Shown one piece after another: positions 22,082 to 30,074 of a DNA stretch of 38,549 nt. The stretch covers positions 1-38,549 of IMG/VR virus record IMGVR_UViG_3300024518_004253. One strand, written 5' to 3'. Each line of letters starts with the position of its first letter. Within the stretch, counting starts at the first letter, position 1. The DNA comes from a virus. The translations under genes were made by a program, and so were the position numbers. The notes under the pieces were generated by a model, which saw only the letters and a program-made list of their open reading frames with translations, was not told the DNA's origin and searched no databases.

Positions 22082-22109
22082 TAAAAAAGAGGAACTTTCT
22101 AGCTCCCCT
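22082..22109 (-). terminator. Internal terminator between tail chaperone and tape measure
   Basis: In the leftward RNA AGGGGAGCT (22109-22101) pairs with AGTTCCTCT (22096-22088) with two G-U pairs and a 4-nt loop, followed by TTTTTT. The stop codon of the frameshifted chaperone lies in the loop region. It probably acts as an attenuator inside the late operon. Confidence 0.8.
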
Positions 22110-22263
22110 CTGATTTATTAATTTCAGTATAAACCCTTTCAAAATCATTATTAAAAGATTCGTAATCCAAAATACTTAATACATGGTCAACATTTGCATT
22201 TAATACATTTTCAGGATTACCACCATAATAACCCATCTTTGAAATCTTTAATGCAACTATCAT
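22099..22263 (-). CDS. Tail assembly chaperone second frame (-1 frameshift extension, 54 aa after its ATG)
   Basis: This frame is open from upstream of the 22284 stop to TAG at 22101-22099 and lies in -1 relative to the 142-aa gene. Entered by a -1 shift at one of two A5 runs (22300-22296 or 22291-22287) it adds about 60 residues (…IKIEATEEMIVALKISKMGY…INKSEGS). Tail chaperone genes between tube and tape measure nearly always come as such a pair (lambda G/GT). Independent initiation at ATG 22263 is possible, since GGAAG lies 3 nt upstream. Confidence 0.75.
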   Translation of the reverse strand: MIVALKISKMGYYGGNPENVLNANVDHVLSILDYESFNNDFERVYTEINKSEGS

Positions 22264-22283
22264 TTCTTCCGTAGCCTCTATTT

Positions 22284-22712
22284 TTATTTTTGGAATTTTT
22301 GCATCAGTTCCTCGACTCCCGGAAACATAGAACTGATTTTTCCGAAAAAAGGCGATAAATTGACCTTTAATACCTCAACCATTACAGGATAATAATATTG
22401 TCTATTTTCAACTTTCTCAAAAAATGCAATATTAACCAGCTCCTTATCAAGCAAAACCACCGTATCACAACATTTAAATAATACATCTTCGATCTTTTCA
22501 TCTGTAATTACTGCTAAAAGATTTTCTATTAAACTTCCTAACGTATCTTTCCCTATGTCACTTTTCATAAGATCATCATTATTTATAGTAATATCTTTTA
22601 AATCAAAAGTTATACCATCAGCCCTTAAAGCCTTAGATATAACCCTTTTAAGATTCATACCATTTTTAAATGATGAAGGTTGTACAATTAACTCTTTACC
22701 GTCTAAATCCAT
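22284..22712 (-). CDS. Tail assembly chaperone, first frame (142 aa)
   Basis: It lies between tail tube and tape measure, is mostly helical, and contains GKELIVQPSSFKNGMNLKRVISKAL near the start, as in phage tail chaperones (gpG-like). It coats the tape measure during tail assembly. AGAGGTTAGGG precedes the ATG (22728-22718). Its last codons, CAA AAA TTC CAA AAA TAA, include two A5 runs suited to -1 slippage into the 22099 frame. Confidence 0.8.
   Translation of the reverse strand: MDLDGKELIVQPSSFKNGMNLKRVISKALRADGITFDLKDITINNDDLMKSDIGKDTLGSLIENLLAVITDEKIEDVLFKCCDTVVLLDKELVNIAFFEKVENRQYYYPVMVEVLKVNLSPFFGKISSMFPGVEELMQKFQK
22287..22300 (-). promoter_or_regulatory. Candidate -1 ribosomal frameshift site
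   Basis: The last five sense codons contain CAAAAA twice, each putting AAA in a position where the tRNA can re-pair on AAA one base back. After a shift at either, no stop intervenes before 22101. It is not a perfect X-XXY-YYZ heptamer (C-CAA-AAA), so the exact site is uncertain. Confidence 0.6.
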
Positions 22713-22736
22713 ATTTACCCTAACCTCTATTTATTA

Positions 22737-23189
22737 TTATGTTAATGCTCTGTCACCATTTGCAAATACCATTGTATAAATTGCTATTGCTTGTTCGGTG
22801 TCACCTTCAACATTCTCTTTACCTTCTACCATTTTCTGAATTGCACCAGCAGATAATTGATAAACTATATTAGTTACATTACCAGCACCATCCCCGGATC
22901 TTTTTATAAATTCACCAGAAAAAAGAATAAAAGCTGCCGGATCATTTAAATACTCTTGTAATCTAGAATTTAAATATTTATCATCATCAGAACCTAAAAG
23001 AACTCTAACAACAACATTTGCAACTTTTCCAGTTGAATTAAGAGCAAATAAAACATTTCCGTTTTTTCCTCTCTTAGCCTCTACAACATTGTTTGGAAAT
23101 GTTAAAACCGTCGTGTCTCCATCTCCAAAATCTTTCATTATTCTAGTATCTAAAATTATAGTATCACTACCATTCATTGAAACACTCAT
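22737..23189 (-). CDS. Tail tube protein (150 aa)
   Basis: A compact beta-rich protein of tube size directly after the sheath gene. It begins SMNGSDTIILDTRIMKDFGDGD and contains FPNNVVEAKRGKNGNVLFALN and VVRVLLGSDDDKYLNSRL, as in the DUF3277-type tube proteins that accompany DUF3383 sheaths. It forms the rigid inner tail tube. The spacing to the sheath stop is 3 nt. Confidence 0.82.
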   Translation of the reverse strand: MSVSMNGSDTIILDTRIMKDFGDGDTTVLTFPNNVVEAKRGKNGNVLFALNSTGKVANVVVRVLLGSDDDKYLNSRLQEYLNDPAAFILFSGEFIKRSGDGAGNVTNIVYQLSAGAIQKMVEGKENVEGDTEQAIAIYTMVFANGDRALT

Positions 23190-23192
23190 CTT

Positions 23193-24668
23193 TTAGGCCT
23201 CCACTAATACGACTACATCAGAACTATGAAAAGCTCCTGAATCTTTAGACGCTATTTGAACAAGTGGCGCAACCCTTGCATCTCGTTCTGTCTGTGATTG
23301 TTTACTAATAGGTTCAGCAAACACATAATAACCAAAGTCGGCTATATTTCTTATATGATCCCCAGGGTTTCCAAAAGTTGTTGACCCATTCCACGTTCCA
23401 GGTGCAAACGTTCCATTAGTCACAAATAGAATCATTACCTTTCTATATGAACCTTTAAGTCCGTTTAAACCTTCTTCAGTTTGCGGAATCTTGGTATTAG
23501 TTTGTTTAAGAAAATTAAAACCAGCTATTTGTAGTCTAGTTTTTAAAGCTAGCCTACTATAAACCTGGTCAAAATATCTATTTATACCAGATGTTAACAT
23601 CCCAGGAACACCAAAATCAGCGTATACATCAACACCGTTTTGCTTTGCACTATCTACAGTCGATTGAATTAATCCAGTATCACCAATAAAACCTACAACC
23701 TCTTTTAAATGCATTGTTTGTGCCGTATTGGTTCCATCAAAATTAACAGACAAACCCCTAGAGGCATAAGCAGCTGCAAAGCTTAGAGCATCAGCGGCAG
23801 ATATAGAATAAAATAAACTTCTAGTATGAGTATAACCCTTGTCTTTTAATGTTTTAAATATTCCAACTATATCAGCTAATACACTTGAAGCAACAAAAAG
23901 CAATTTATCAAGCCCCTGAATAGTTAAAGCTAATTCATCAAGATTAGAATCTGTTTGTTTTTCATTTAAAATAATTCCAAAATAATTTATAGAGCCCTGA
24001 GTTCTTAAAACTGCATCCTTAACCCTTTCAAGTCCAGCATCTGCACCAGAAACAGGACCAGGAGGAAGATTTAACAATACTGATATATCCGTACCGGTTC
24101 CAGTTACATCAAGTTCAATAGTCTTGGTTGCCCCGGTTGCTATGGTTTTTAATGTCACTACAGCCGCCGCAAGCTCTCCGGAAACCTCAAAAACTAAACC
24201 AGCACCAGAAACAGCAACACTATTTAGCGAAGTTGTTACACTTGCAATTGAAGTTGTATCAATAGGACCAATTAAAAGATCCGCTGCACCTCCACCGTCA
24301 ACATCAGCATTTATATTATAATCTGACTCTGTTAAGGTTGTTAAGTTCAATGCAGCCGTTCCGCTTAATGTTGCGGGTTTAACTGATGCCGCCTGTTCTC
24401 GAGGGATTACAACTAAAAACCCTTTACCAGTTAAGATATTGGGATTCTGTGAAAAAATAACTTCAGCAAGTGCGAATGTATCACTATTACTTCCAAAATC
24501 CTGTTTAACTCCTTCAGAATTTAAGTAAGTTCTTGAAACTCCAAAATCCCCGGGTATAGGTGCTTCATCTGTTATTATAGCTAATGCAGAGGTATTAATA
24601 TTATTTAATCCTCTTTGTGCTGCTAACAGTGTAACCCTAACCACATTTCCAATGTCTATTTTACCCAT
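23193..24668 (-). CDS. Tail sheath protein, DUF3383 type (491 aa)
   Basis: The N-terminus (IDIGNVVRVTLLAAQRGLN, then ALAIITDEAPIPG) and C-terminal blocks (FGVPGMLTSGINRYFDQVYSRLALKTRLQIAGFNFL; GYYVFAEPISKQSQTERDAR) match the contractile sheath family. Residues about 95-200 are an Ala/Thr/Val-rich beta insertion, probably exposed on the sheath surface. It establishes the phage as myovirus-like. It overlaps the upstream neck gene by 8 nt. Confidence 0.88.
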   Translation of the reverse strand: MGKIDIGNVVRVTLLAAQRGLNNINTSALAIITDEAPIPGDFGVSRTYLNSEGVKQDFGSNSDTFALAEVIFSQNPNILTGKGFLVVIPREQAASVKPATLSGTAALNLTTLTESDYNINADVDGGGAADLLIGPIDTTSIASVTTSLNSVAVSGAGLVFEVSGELAAAVVTLKTIATGATKTIELDVTGTGTDISVLLNLPPGPVSGADAGLERVKDAVLRTQGSINYFGIILNEKQTDSNLDELALTIQGLDKLLFVASSVLADIVGIFKTLKDKGYTHTRSLFYSISAADALSFAAAYASRGLSVNFDGTNTAQTMHLKEVVGFIGDTGLIQSTVDSAKQNGVDVYADFGVPGMLTSGINRYFDQVYSRLALKTRLQIAGFNFLKQTNTKIPQTEEGLNGLKGSYRKVMILFVTNGTFAPGTWNGSTTFGNPGDHIRNIADFGYYVFAEPISKQSQTERDARVAPLVQIASKDSGAFHSSDVVVLVEA

Positions 24669-25152
24669 CTATACCAACCTCCACCGATTGAAAACTATCA
24701 TAATAATTTGTACTTGATCTTTTTATTATCATATGACTAATAATAACAGGGATTCGGAAACGGTGCAACGAGGAACCACCTTCAATAAAAGATAGATCTT
24801 GAATTGTTTTAGTTCTGAATATCCTAATATTGTTATCTTCTGATTCTCTTATGGCCTCATTTGAATTAATGGCCATTAAAACTTCGAACCGTCTAGTTTT
24901 TGCATCTTCATTTTTACTTGTTATTTCTACATTAAAAGTGGTATTCATAGTTATTGTTTGAACTTGCTCATTTGCAGATTCATCAAACTTATTTATATTA
25001 GAAATTATTTTATCTGTACCTGTTGAAATAACTATATAAATCAATTTGTCCTTAGGTGCTTTAAAATCTTGATCATAAATAACGACCCTATCATCATCTA
25101 AACCCAATCTTGATTGTATTATATCAGCTAGTACTATATCGGGTTCTTTCAT
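24661..25152 (-). CDS. Neck/tail terminator-like protein (163 aa)
   Basis: It starts with a helix (DIVLADIIQSRLGLDD) followed by DKLIYIVISTGTDKI and FNVEITSKNEDAKTRRFEVLMAI, resembling the neck or tail-terminator proteins found just upstream of sheath genes in this type of phage. It would cap the tail tube before head joining. Overlap with neighbours is 4 and 8 nt. The exact family cannot be fixed by eye. Confidence 0.62.
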   Translation of the reverse strand: MKEPDIVLADIIQSRLGLDDDRVVIYDQDFKAPKDKLIYIVISTGTDKIISNINKFDESANEQVQTITMNTTFNVEITSKNEDAKTRRFEVLMAINSNEAIRESEDNNIRIFRTKTIQDLSFIEGGSSLHRFRIPVIISHMIIKRSSTNYYDSFQSVEVGIDG

Positions 25153-25487
25153 ACTGTAAAATCCTCTATAGCTTCATATTTCTGAAAACCCGATTCAGTC
25201 CAGTTATTTGTAGATTGTATTTTATATCTAACACTATCTTTTATTATAATATCATCAGTTTTTAATAATTGACCTTCAGTTACAATAATAGACCACCATA
25301 TCCAAGTTCTTTGTTCTTCAGGTTTTCTATTTACTATGGCCGCTTTAAGTGATTGAAAATTGCAAGTAAGAACTATAGAAACTTCAGTATCTACAGTTTT
25401 ATGATTAACGATTGATTGAGTAACTAATTTTACATTTGTTTTTTTAGTCCAACCCTTTAGAGTTTTTCCCATGTAAGGAACTGCCAT
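25149..25487 (-). CDS. Neck-region protein (112 aa)
   Basis: The signature RKPEEQRTWIWWSIIVTEGQLLKTDDIIIKDSVRYKI...NWTESGFQKYEA recurs in uncharacterised phage neck proteins (tryptophan motif, D-x-I, RY-x-I, then W-S/T-x-x-G-[FY]-x-x-YE). It overlaps the terminator-like gene by 4 nt and the gp10-like gene by 1 nt. A head-tail joining role is inferred from position. Confidence 0.62.
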   Translation of the reverse strand: MAVPYMGKTLKGWTKKTNVKLVTQSIVNHKTVDTEVSIVLTCNFQSLKAAIVNRKPEEQRTWIWWSIIVTEGQLLKTDDIIIKDSVRYKIQSTNNWTESGFQKYEAIEDFTV

Positions 25488-25990
25488 TATCCACCAACCT
25501 TAGAACTTATAGATTTACGTAATACACCTTCATCAATTAATATTGAATCAGACCCCTTTGCTTTTATTGTAGATTCTGATAACTCTTCCCATGATCCGAA
25601 CCCACCAGTTTCAAAAGCTTCCTGTATTCTGGCCTCACCTGATATACCTATCAATTTAAATATTGTTTTAATATCACCATCTAATAAAAGTTTTTCCATT
25701 CTAGGGGCAATTGATTTTTCGATATATACTTGACCAGTTTCTAAAGGCATTTTAATAAAAGACCGTTCGGGTATTGTAGTATTTCTACCCCTTCCAGCTT
25801 TATCAGTTCCAAATTCATGAGTGGCACCAATTCCCGCTATTGTTAGGCCGCCCTCTTCGGTTGCGTGGTTTTCTCCAAGAATCCCAACATCTACATAAAG
25901 TTTTTCAGATAAGCCCGCTACAAGGTTTTCAAGTTTGGTAAAATCTCCTTTTACCTCACTATCCCCATTTTTAACATGGAACCCACTCAT
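25487..25990 (-). CDS. Virion morphogenesis / HK97 gp10-like tail completion protein (167 aa)
   Basis: YVDVGILG (32-39), IGATHEFGTD (53-62) and TTIPERSFIK (71-80), followed by GDIKTIFKLIGISGEARIQEAF and the end ILIDEGVLRKSISSKV, form the standard pattern of the family. The protein completes the upper tail or joins it to the head. It overlaps the DUF4054 gene by 4 nt. Confidence 0.8.
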   Translation of the reverse strand: MSGFHVKNGDSEVKGDFTKLENLVAGLSEKLYVDVGILGENHATEEGGLTIAGIGATHEFGTDKAGRGRNTTIPERSFIKMPLETGQVYIEKSIAPRMEKLLLDGDIKTIFKLIGISGEARIQEAFETGGFGSWEELSESTIKAKGSDSILIDEGVLRKSISSKVGG

Positions 25991-26412
25991 GGAAGAGTTG
26001 CACCACTAACAACATAAACAGCACCATCGATATAAGGCTTTGAAAGAGTAAGAAACTTTTGACCATAATAAGTAGTTGCATACATGGCAAAATCTCCCTG
26101 TGACATCCAATCGGGAACAATAACCGATTCCGATATTCCATCGGCCGACCTGGATCCCTGTATAAATACTGGTTGCCCTCCGGAATTTGCCGCTTCAATA
26201 TCATTAGTTAAAAAATGTGCTGTTAAGTACAATAAAGCTTGCTTACATGCTGCTTCATCAGGGTATAAATCACCGTTAAAAGTTGCCTGTGCTTCAGTAA
26301 TAGCCGATTCAATGTCTTTATCTCTTATAGCTGGTAAAGTTTCACCATAAGTAAATTGACCCCTGTCAAACTGTTCCTTAAACTCTTCAACTGTTATTGT
26401 ACATTCAGCCAT
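25987..26412 (-). CDS. Head-tail connector, DUF4054 type (141 aa)
   Basis: TVEEFKEQFDRGQF, then AITEAQATFNGDLYPDEAACKQALLYLTAHFL and the C-terminal TTYYGQKFLTLSK are typical of DUF4054 adaptor proteins that sit under the portal. It is located between capsid genes and tail-completion genes. Confidence 0.82.
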   Translation of the reverse strand: MAECTITVEEFKEQFDRGQFTYGETLPAIRDKDIESAITEAQATFNGDLYPDEAACKQALLYLTAHFLTNDIEAANSGGQPVFIQGSRSADGISESVIVPDWMSQGDFAMYATTYYGQKFLTLSKPYIDGAVYVVSGATLP

Positions 26413-26621
26413 TATTTTTTACCTTTTTTTTCTTCAGCTTTTTTTTTATCTTCCTGGATATCTTTAAAATCCTTTTCAGATACCGCATTTTCAAACTTTC
26501 CAATAAGCTTTTTGCCTTCATCATCTCCGAACACTAAATGCTTATTAGGGTGTATTACTTGCGGACCATCAAAAGTTCTACTATAAATTAAAGGCTTTAT
26601 ACCCTTATTAAATACTTTCAT
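26412..26621 (-). CDS. Small head-region protein (69 aa)
   Basis: It starts MKVFNKGIKPLIYSRTFDGP and ends in a strongly basic tail (EKKGKK). The short beta start VFNKGIKPLI resembles the first strands of the next gene (VKIYNKGRRSW), so the two could share a fold, one of them carrying a coiled-coil extension. Overlaps of 1 nt with both neighbours show it is part of the operon. The function is unknown, probably a minor head or connector component. Confidence 0.6.
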   Translation of the reverse strand: MKVFNKGIKPLIYSRTFDGPQVIHPNKHLVFGDDEGKKLIGKFENAVSEKDFKDIQEDKKKAEEKKGKK

Positions 26622-27001
26622 TATTTACCCGCTTTAACTGCTTTTAAATCTGCAATTTCTTTTACTAACTTTTTATTATCTGCTTCAAACTTTTCATTTT
26701 CAGAAGTTAATTTTTTATTATCCTCTTCAAGTTTTTCTTTATCTGCAGTCAATGTTCCAACTTCACCAGATAACTTTTTATTATCTGCTTCAAGCTTTTT
26801 GGTACTTGATGCCTTTTTCACTTCATCACTTTTAATAAAATCACGTGGATAGTCTTTAATTAACTTATCCGCATGATCTTCATTAAGAGTTATAAAACTT
26901 CCAGGCTTACAAGTTTTATTCTCTTCACTATCTCTTAGAGGCCATGATCTTCGACCTTTATTATATATCTTAACTCTTACAACTTCTCTTTTATTTGACA
27001 C
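26621..27001 (-). CDS. Head-region protein with Lys/Glu coiled-coil repeats (126 aa)
   Basis: Residues 8-65 form a small beta domain (VRVKIYNKGRRSWPLRDSE, GSFITLNEDHADKLI). Residues 68-123 are heptad repeats of the EADNKKL type, five near-copies, predicting a long rod. A 23-bp direct repeat (26666-26688 and 26771-26793) underlies two of them, so the rod grew by duplication and could vary in length. It is probably a minor capsid or fibre-like head protein. Confidence 0.65.
   Translation of the reverse strand: MSNKREVVRVKIYNKGRRSWPLRDSEENKTCKPGSFITLNEDHADKLIKDYPRDFIKSDEVKKASSTKKLEADNKKLSGEVGTLTADKEKLEEDNKKLTSENEKFEADNKKLVKEIADLKAVKAGK
26666..26793. repeat. 23-bp direct repeat within the coiled-coil gene
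   Basis: The 23 bases at 26666-26688 recur exactly at 26771-26793, both encoding EADNKKL-type heptads. A diverged copy lies between them. This allows in-frame gain or loss of rod segments by recombination. Confidence 0.8.
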
Positions 27002-27489
27002 TACATAACCCCATATATACGATCTTTAAAAAAGATCCTGGAACTTTCAGGAATAATTATTTCAATCCCTAAAGCTTCAGCCCTTCCACACATATAAAAA
27101 AATGTATCTCTTTGATTAATATATTCTTCCTGTGAAGCCATATCTAAACCAAATAAATATATTTTATTATAGCCCTCTTTTATTGCTAGTGCTAACATCC
27201 AACTGATAGAAGATCCAAAAACAGGACCGTATTTATCTAACATCTCTTTTACTGGATATTGCCTATATAAACCAGAAAAAGCGGTAATAACTTTATTACT
27301 AAAATCATTTAACCACTCTTCCCATATTTCCGGTTTATGTAATTGAAAAATCAAATCAACTTTATCCGGGTTCAATTTTTTAAATATAGAGGTAACACAC
27401 CAGATGTCACCCTCTATTGAATAGCAACCATCAAAGCCGGGTGATTTCCCGACTATTGATAGTATTTTATTAGGTTGCTGTTTCATCAA
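27001..27489 (-). CDS. DUF115/MptE-like or glycosyltransferase-like fold protein in the capsid operon (162 aa)
   Basis: It is not a recognised virion protein. SIVGKSPGF near the start, then DLIFQLHKPEIWEEW, FGSSISWMLALAIKEGYNKIYLFGLDM and a final IEIIIPESS read as a Rossmann-like alpha/beta domain; the GSS-x-A-x-A-x-x-x-GY-x-x-I-x-L-x-G-x-D segment is that of DUF115/MptE-like and related transferase domains. It might modify a capsid protein or carry a nucleotide or sugar. The start overlaps the major capsid gene by 20 nt, so its production is tied to that of the capsid. Confidence 0.55.
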   Translation of the reverse strand: MMKQQPNKILSIVGKSPGFDGCYSIEGDIWCVTSIFKKLNPDKVDLIFQLHKPEIWEEWLNDFSNKVITAFSGLYRQYPVKEMLDKYGPVFGSSISWMLALAIKEGYNKIYLFGLDMASQEEYINQRDTFFYMCGRAEALGIEIIIPESSRIFFKDRIYGVM

Positions 27490-28531
27490 TATATAACATC
27501 TCTCTTTTTCTGTTTAAGAGATAACCAGAATATTGACCAATTGCTGCCTGAGTCCAATTCAACTTATTAGCTGTATCAGCTTCTAACATTGTAAAATCTA
27601 CAGGTATAGACATTTTACCAGTATCTTCTACATTTCTATAAAGAGAATATCTATTCTTATTAATTCCACGACTAACATTTTTATCAGCCTGGGAATAAGA
27701 TAATCCCTTAATTGCAAAATTAGCGTTTCCAGTAGTACTTCTAAACATATCTAACATGTACTGAAGTTTAGATATATTAGGGAATGATTCAGAATATGGA
27801 ACACCTAAACCTAAAAAGTCACTATTAGGAATTACAAAAGTATCAGGTAAAACAGTATCATTCCCATTTGCAAAATAAGCTGGTAAAAGACCACCAATAA
27901 AAGCGGTAAACTCTGTCTCTGTCATTGCTGTTAGAGGCTTAGTAATTAACGTAGTGTTAATTGTTGCCTCTGGATCATTTAAAAGACCAGTAATTTTACC
28001 GTTTGGATGTCCTAAAAATGCAGTCTCCTGAACTCCAAGATCCCAATTTTTCTTTAATGAACCTAGTTTAGATTCCACAACATCCCAGTTATTAGCTAAA
28101 GCAGCTTTGTAAATCTCGAAAATTGTCCAGGCTGTACCCTTTCCCCATGATTTAATAGGCATTACTAATTTATCAATACCAGCGTCAACCTGTGCTAATC
28201 TTCCGGTTTCTGTTTGCATATCAACATCACCATCGTAGAAATCACCACCAGATTGAAAAACTACATTCTGGACAATTTCTTCAGCCCATGCAGCAGATCC
28301 AACATCAACCGGCATATAATCAGCTATTGGAATTTCGTAGAAAACTTGATTAACTACTTTTTCTCTTACATAGCTCATTGTAGTAATTAAATACTGGAAC
28401 CCCGCACCAGATGGATCTATATCACCACCCGCATTTAATAGACGCATACCATTAATATGAGATGGTAAAGGCATACTATTAAACAACCTCTTAGTTAAGA
28501 GATTTGATTTTTTATTTTTCTTAATAACCAT
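27470..28531 (-). CDS. Major capsid protein, DUF2184 type (353 aa)
   Basis: ISTMSYVREKVVNQVFYEIPIADYMPVDVG-type sequence (about 48-77), SWGKGTAWTIFEIYKAALA (about 128-146), WDLGVQETAFLG and a C-terminal FTMLEADTANKLNWTQAAIGQYSGYLL form the DUF2184 HK97-fold capsid pattern. It lies between decoration protein and connector genes. The N-terminal 20 residues are basic and probably disordered, perhaps removed by the prohead protease. Confidence 0.88.
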   Translation of the reverse strand: MVIKKNKKSNLLTKRLFNSMPLPSHINGMRLLNAGGDIDPSGAGFQYLITTMSYVREKVVNQVFYEIPIADYMPVDVGSAAWAEEIVQNVVFQSGGDFYDGDVDMQTETGRLAQVDAGIDKLVMPIKSWGKGTAWTIFEIYKAALANNWDVVESKLGSLKKNWDLGVQETAFLGHPNGKITGLLNDPEATINTTLITKPLTAMTETEFTAFIGGLLPAYFANGNDTVLPDTFVIPNSDFLGLGVPYSESFPNISKLQYMLDMFRSTTGNANFAIKGLSYSQADKNVSRGINKNRYSLYRNVEDTGKMSIPVDFTMLEADTANKLNWTQAAIGQYSGYLLNRKREMLYIDETAT

Positions 28532-28541
28532 AGTTACTCCC

Positions 28542-29015
28542 TTACTTTTCTATTAACACTCTAATAGGTTGATCTCCGGATGTTGCTTTATCAAGAGCAA
28601 TACCAACTTTTATTCCAGCAGACTTAGTAATAACATTACCAGGAGTTGCAAGAACTAATTCAACAGCAGCACCCCGAGCAATAGCAGCGCCGGAATTCAT
28701 ATTAACTACTGCACCAGGTAAAGCAACCTGAACAATATCACCTACAGCATTGCTATTTTTCTTAGTGGTATAAATTTTTATACCAAAAATAGAATCTGCT
28801 GTATTATCTGTTCTTTCATCTACAACAGGAGGACCTTGAAAGTCATTAACCCCCAAGTCTGCAAGCTGTACACCCTCACCAGGTAAAAGCAAATCAGCCG
28901 AAGCATCGTCATAACGAAATCGGCAAGTCATTGCATTAGGATTAGCATTAGTACTTAAATCTAAAGTACCTACAGCTTGACCCTGCTTAAATTGGTTTAA
29001 ATTCTGTAAAGACAT
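28542..29015 (-). CDS. Capsid decoration / cement protein (157 aa)
   Basis: A beta-rich protein of the kind found between scaffold/protease and capsid genes in this phage type: FKQGQAVGTLDLS, RFRYDDASADLLLPGEGVQL, AIARGAAVELVLATPGNVI and GIALDKATSGDQPIRVLI. The jelly-roll pattern and gene order suggest it trims capsid three-folds or forms a head fibre base. It overlaps the protease gene by 1 nt. Confidence 0.72.
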   Translation of the reverse strand: MSLQNLNQFKQGQAVGTLDLSTNANPNAMTCRFRYDDASADLLLPGEGVQLADLGVNDFQGPPVVDERTDNTADSIFGIKIYTTKKNSNAVGDIVQVALPGAVVNMNSGAAIARGAAVELVLATPGNVITKSAGIKVGIALDKATSGDQPIRVLIEK

Positions 29016-30043
29016 TAGTTAACCCCCTGTGCAACTTTAGAACCATATCGAGATTTTCCAAGCTCTAACCGTTCTGACTTTGTTTGAATATTAGGTTTAA
29101 AGGGTTTTGAATCCTGAGTCGCTGCATTTTTAACAACCTTGTTAACCCTTCTATTTACGATTGCATTAGTTCTTGTCTGTTTGGTTTCGTCAATTACATC
29201 CTCTGCAATTTCGTCCTGCGCTGGTTCTGCATTTTCAACAGTTCCAGGATTACAAGCATTATACATATCGGCAACTGACATTTTAACACCATCAACCTCT
29301 ACTTCATCGTCCATGTTAAATTTTGTACCAGAATTATCAAGCTCTGAATCTTTCTTTTCTTTGTACATTGCAATAAGTTCTTCTAATGGCATTTCAGTTC
29401 CATCAGGCAAAGAGACTACGCCACCTTCAGCATTTTCAACAACAACCTCTTCCTCTTCCTCTTCCTCAGGTTTCTTTTCAGGTTCCTGATTTTTAAGAAC
29501 TTTCTTGTCTTTTTTCTTAAAAAATTTAATTTTCACATTTCCCCCTATGGATTTGCTATTTTTTATTATCCACGCTTTCTCATATCTTGGATTAGGTACA
29601 ATAGCCATATGAACATATTCACCGTTTAAAACTTCAGCGTCATAATCCACATTATGAACAGTACCACCAGCTTCATCTGATTCAATAGGATCATAAGCAC
29701 ATGAAACAGAATAACCATTTTTATCAATGTTTTCCTGTGTCTCTTTATCCCAAATCATCATTTCCACAAAATACCAGCCGCTTTCTTCATCGTAACCACT
29801 AGACGAGACTATACCATCAGCAAATTTATTTTTTTCATCCTTAGACATTTCAAAGAGTTCATGCGGCTCTTTATCTGTGTGATCAAAATTAACTACTGGC
29901 ATTCCTACGAAAGTCGACATCATTCGATCAAGTGCAGGTTTCTGCACGAGAATGATCCCGATTCCTTCCGCTGTATAATCTGCAAGCCCTGGCTCAATAT
30001 AATAAGCTGTATATTTTTTTGGAACTGCATTTTTTATTTTCAT
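29015..30043 (-). CDS. Prohead protease-scaffold fusion, DUF2213 type (342 aa)
   Basis: The N-terminal 165 residues fit the DUF2213 family of assemblin-like prohead proteases: VVNFDHTD with His55 and NGYSVSCAYDPIE with Ser114 as probable catalytic residues, then GEYVHMAIVPNPRYEKA. The C-terminal half is acidic, with an EEEEEEV stretch (about 194-201), helical, and ends basic; this is the scaffold part that would be degraded. Protease and scaffold in one chain is a known phage solution. Confidence 0.82.
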   Translation of the reverse strand: MKIKNAVPKKYTAYYIEPGLADYTAEGIGIILVQKPALDRMMSTFVGMPVVNFDHTDKEPHELFEMSKDEKNKFADGIVSSSGYDEESGWYFVEMMIWDKETQENIDKNGYSVSCAYDPIESDEAGGTVHNVDYDAEVLNGEYVHMAIVPNPRYEKAWIIKNSKSIGGNVKIKFFKKKDKKVLKNQEPEKKPEEEEEEEVVVENAEGGVVSLPDGTEMPLEELIAMYKEKKDSELDNSGTKFNMDDEVEVDGVKMSVADMYNACNPGTVENAEPAQDEIAEDVIDETKQTRTNAIVNRRVNKVVKNAATQDSKPFKPNIQTKSERLELGKSRYGSKVAQGVN

Positions 30044-30074
30044 ATAGGTATTATGCCCCCTTTTTTATTGTATG

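Noticed and set aside
29139-29489. 116-codon plus-strand frame opposite the prohead protease
   Set aside because: Ser-rich translation is the mirror of the Glu/Asp codons of the scaffold part; no ribosome site or promoter.
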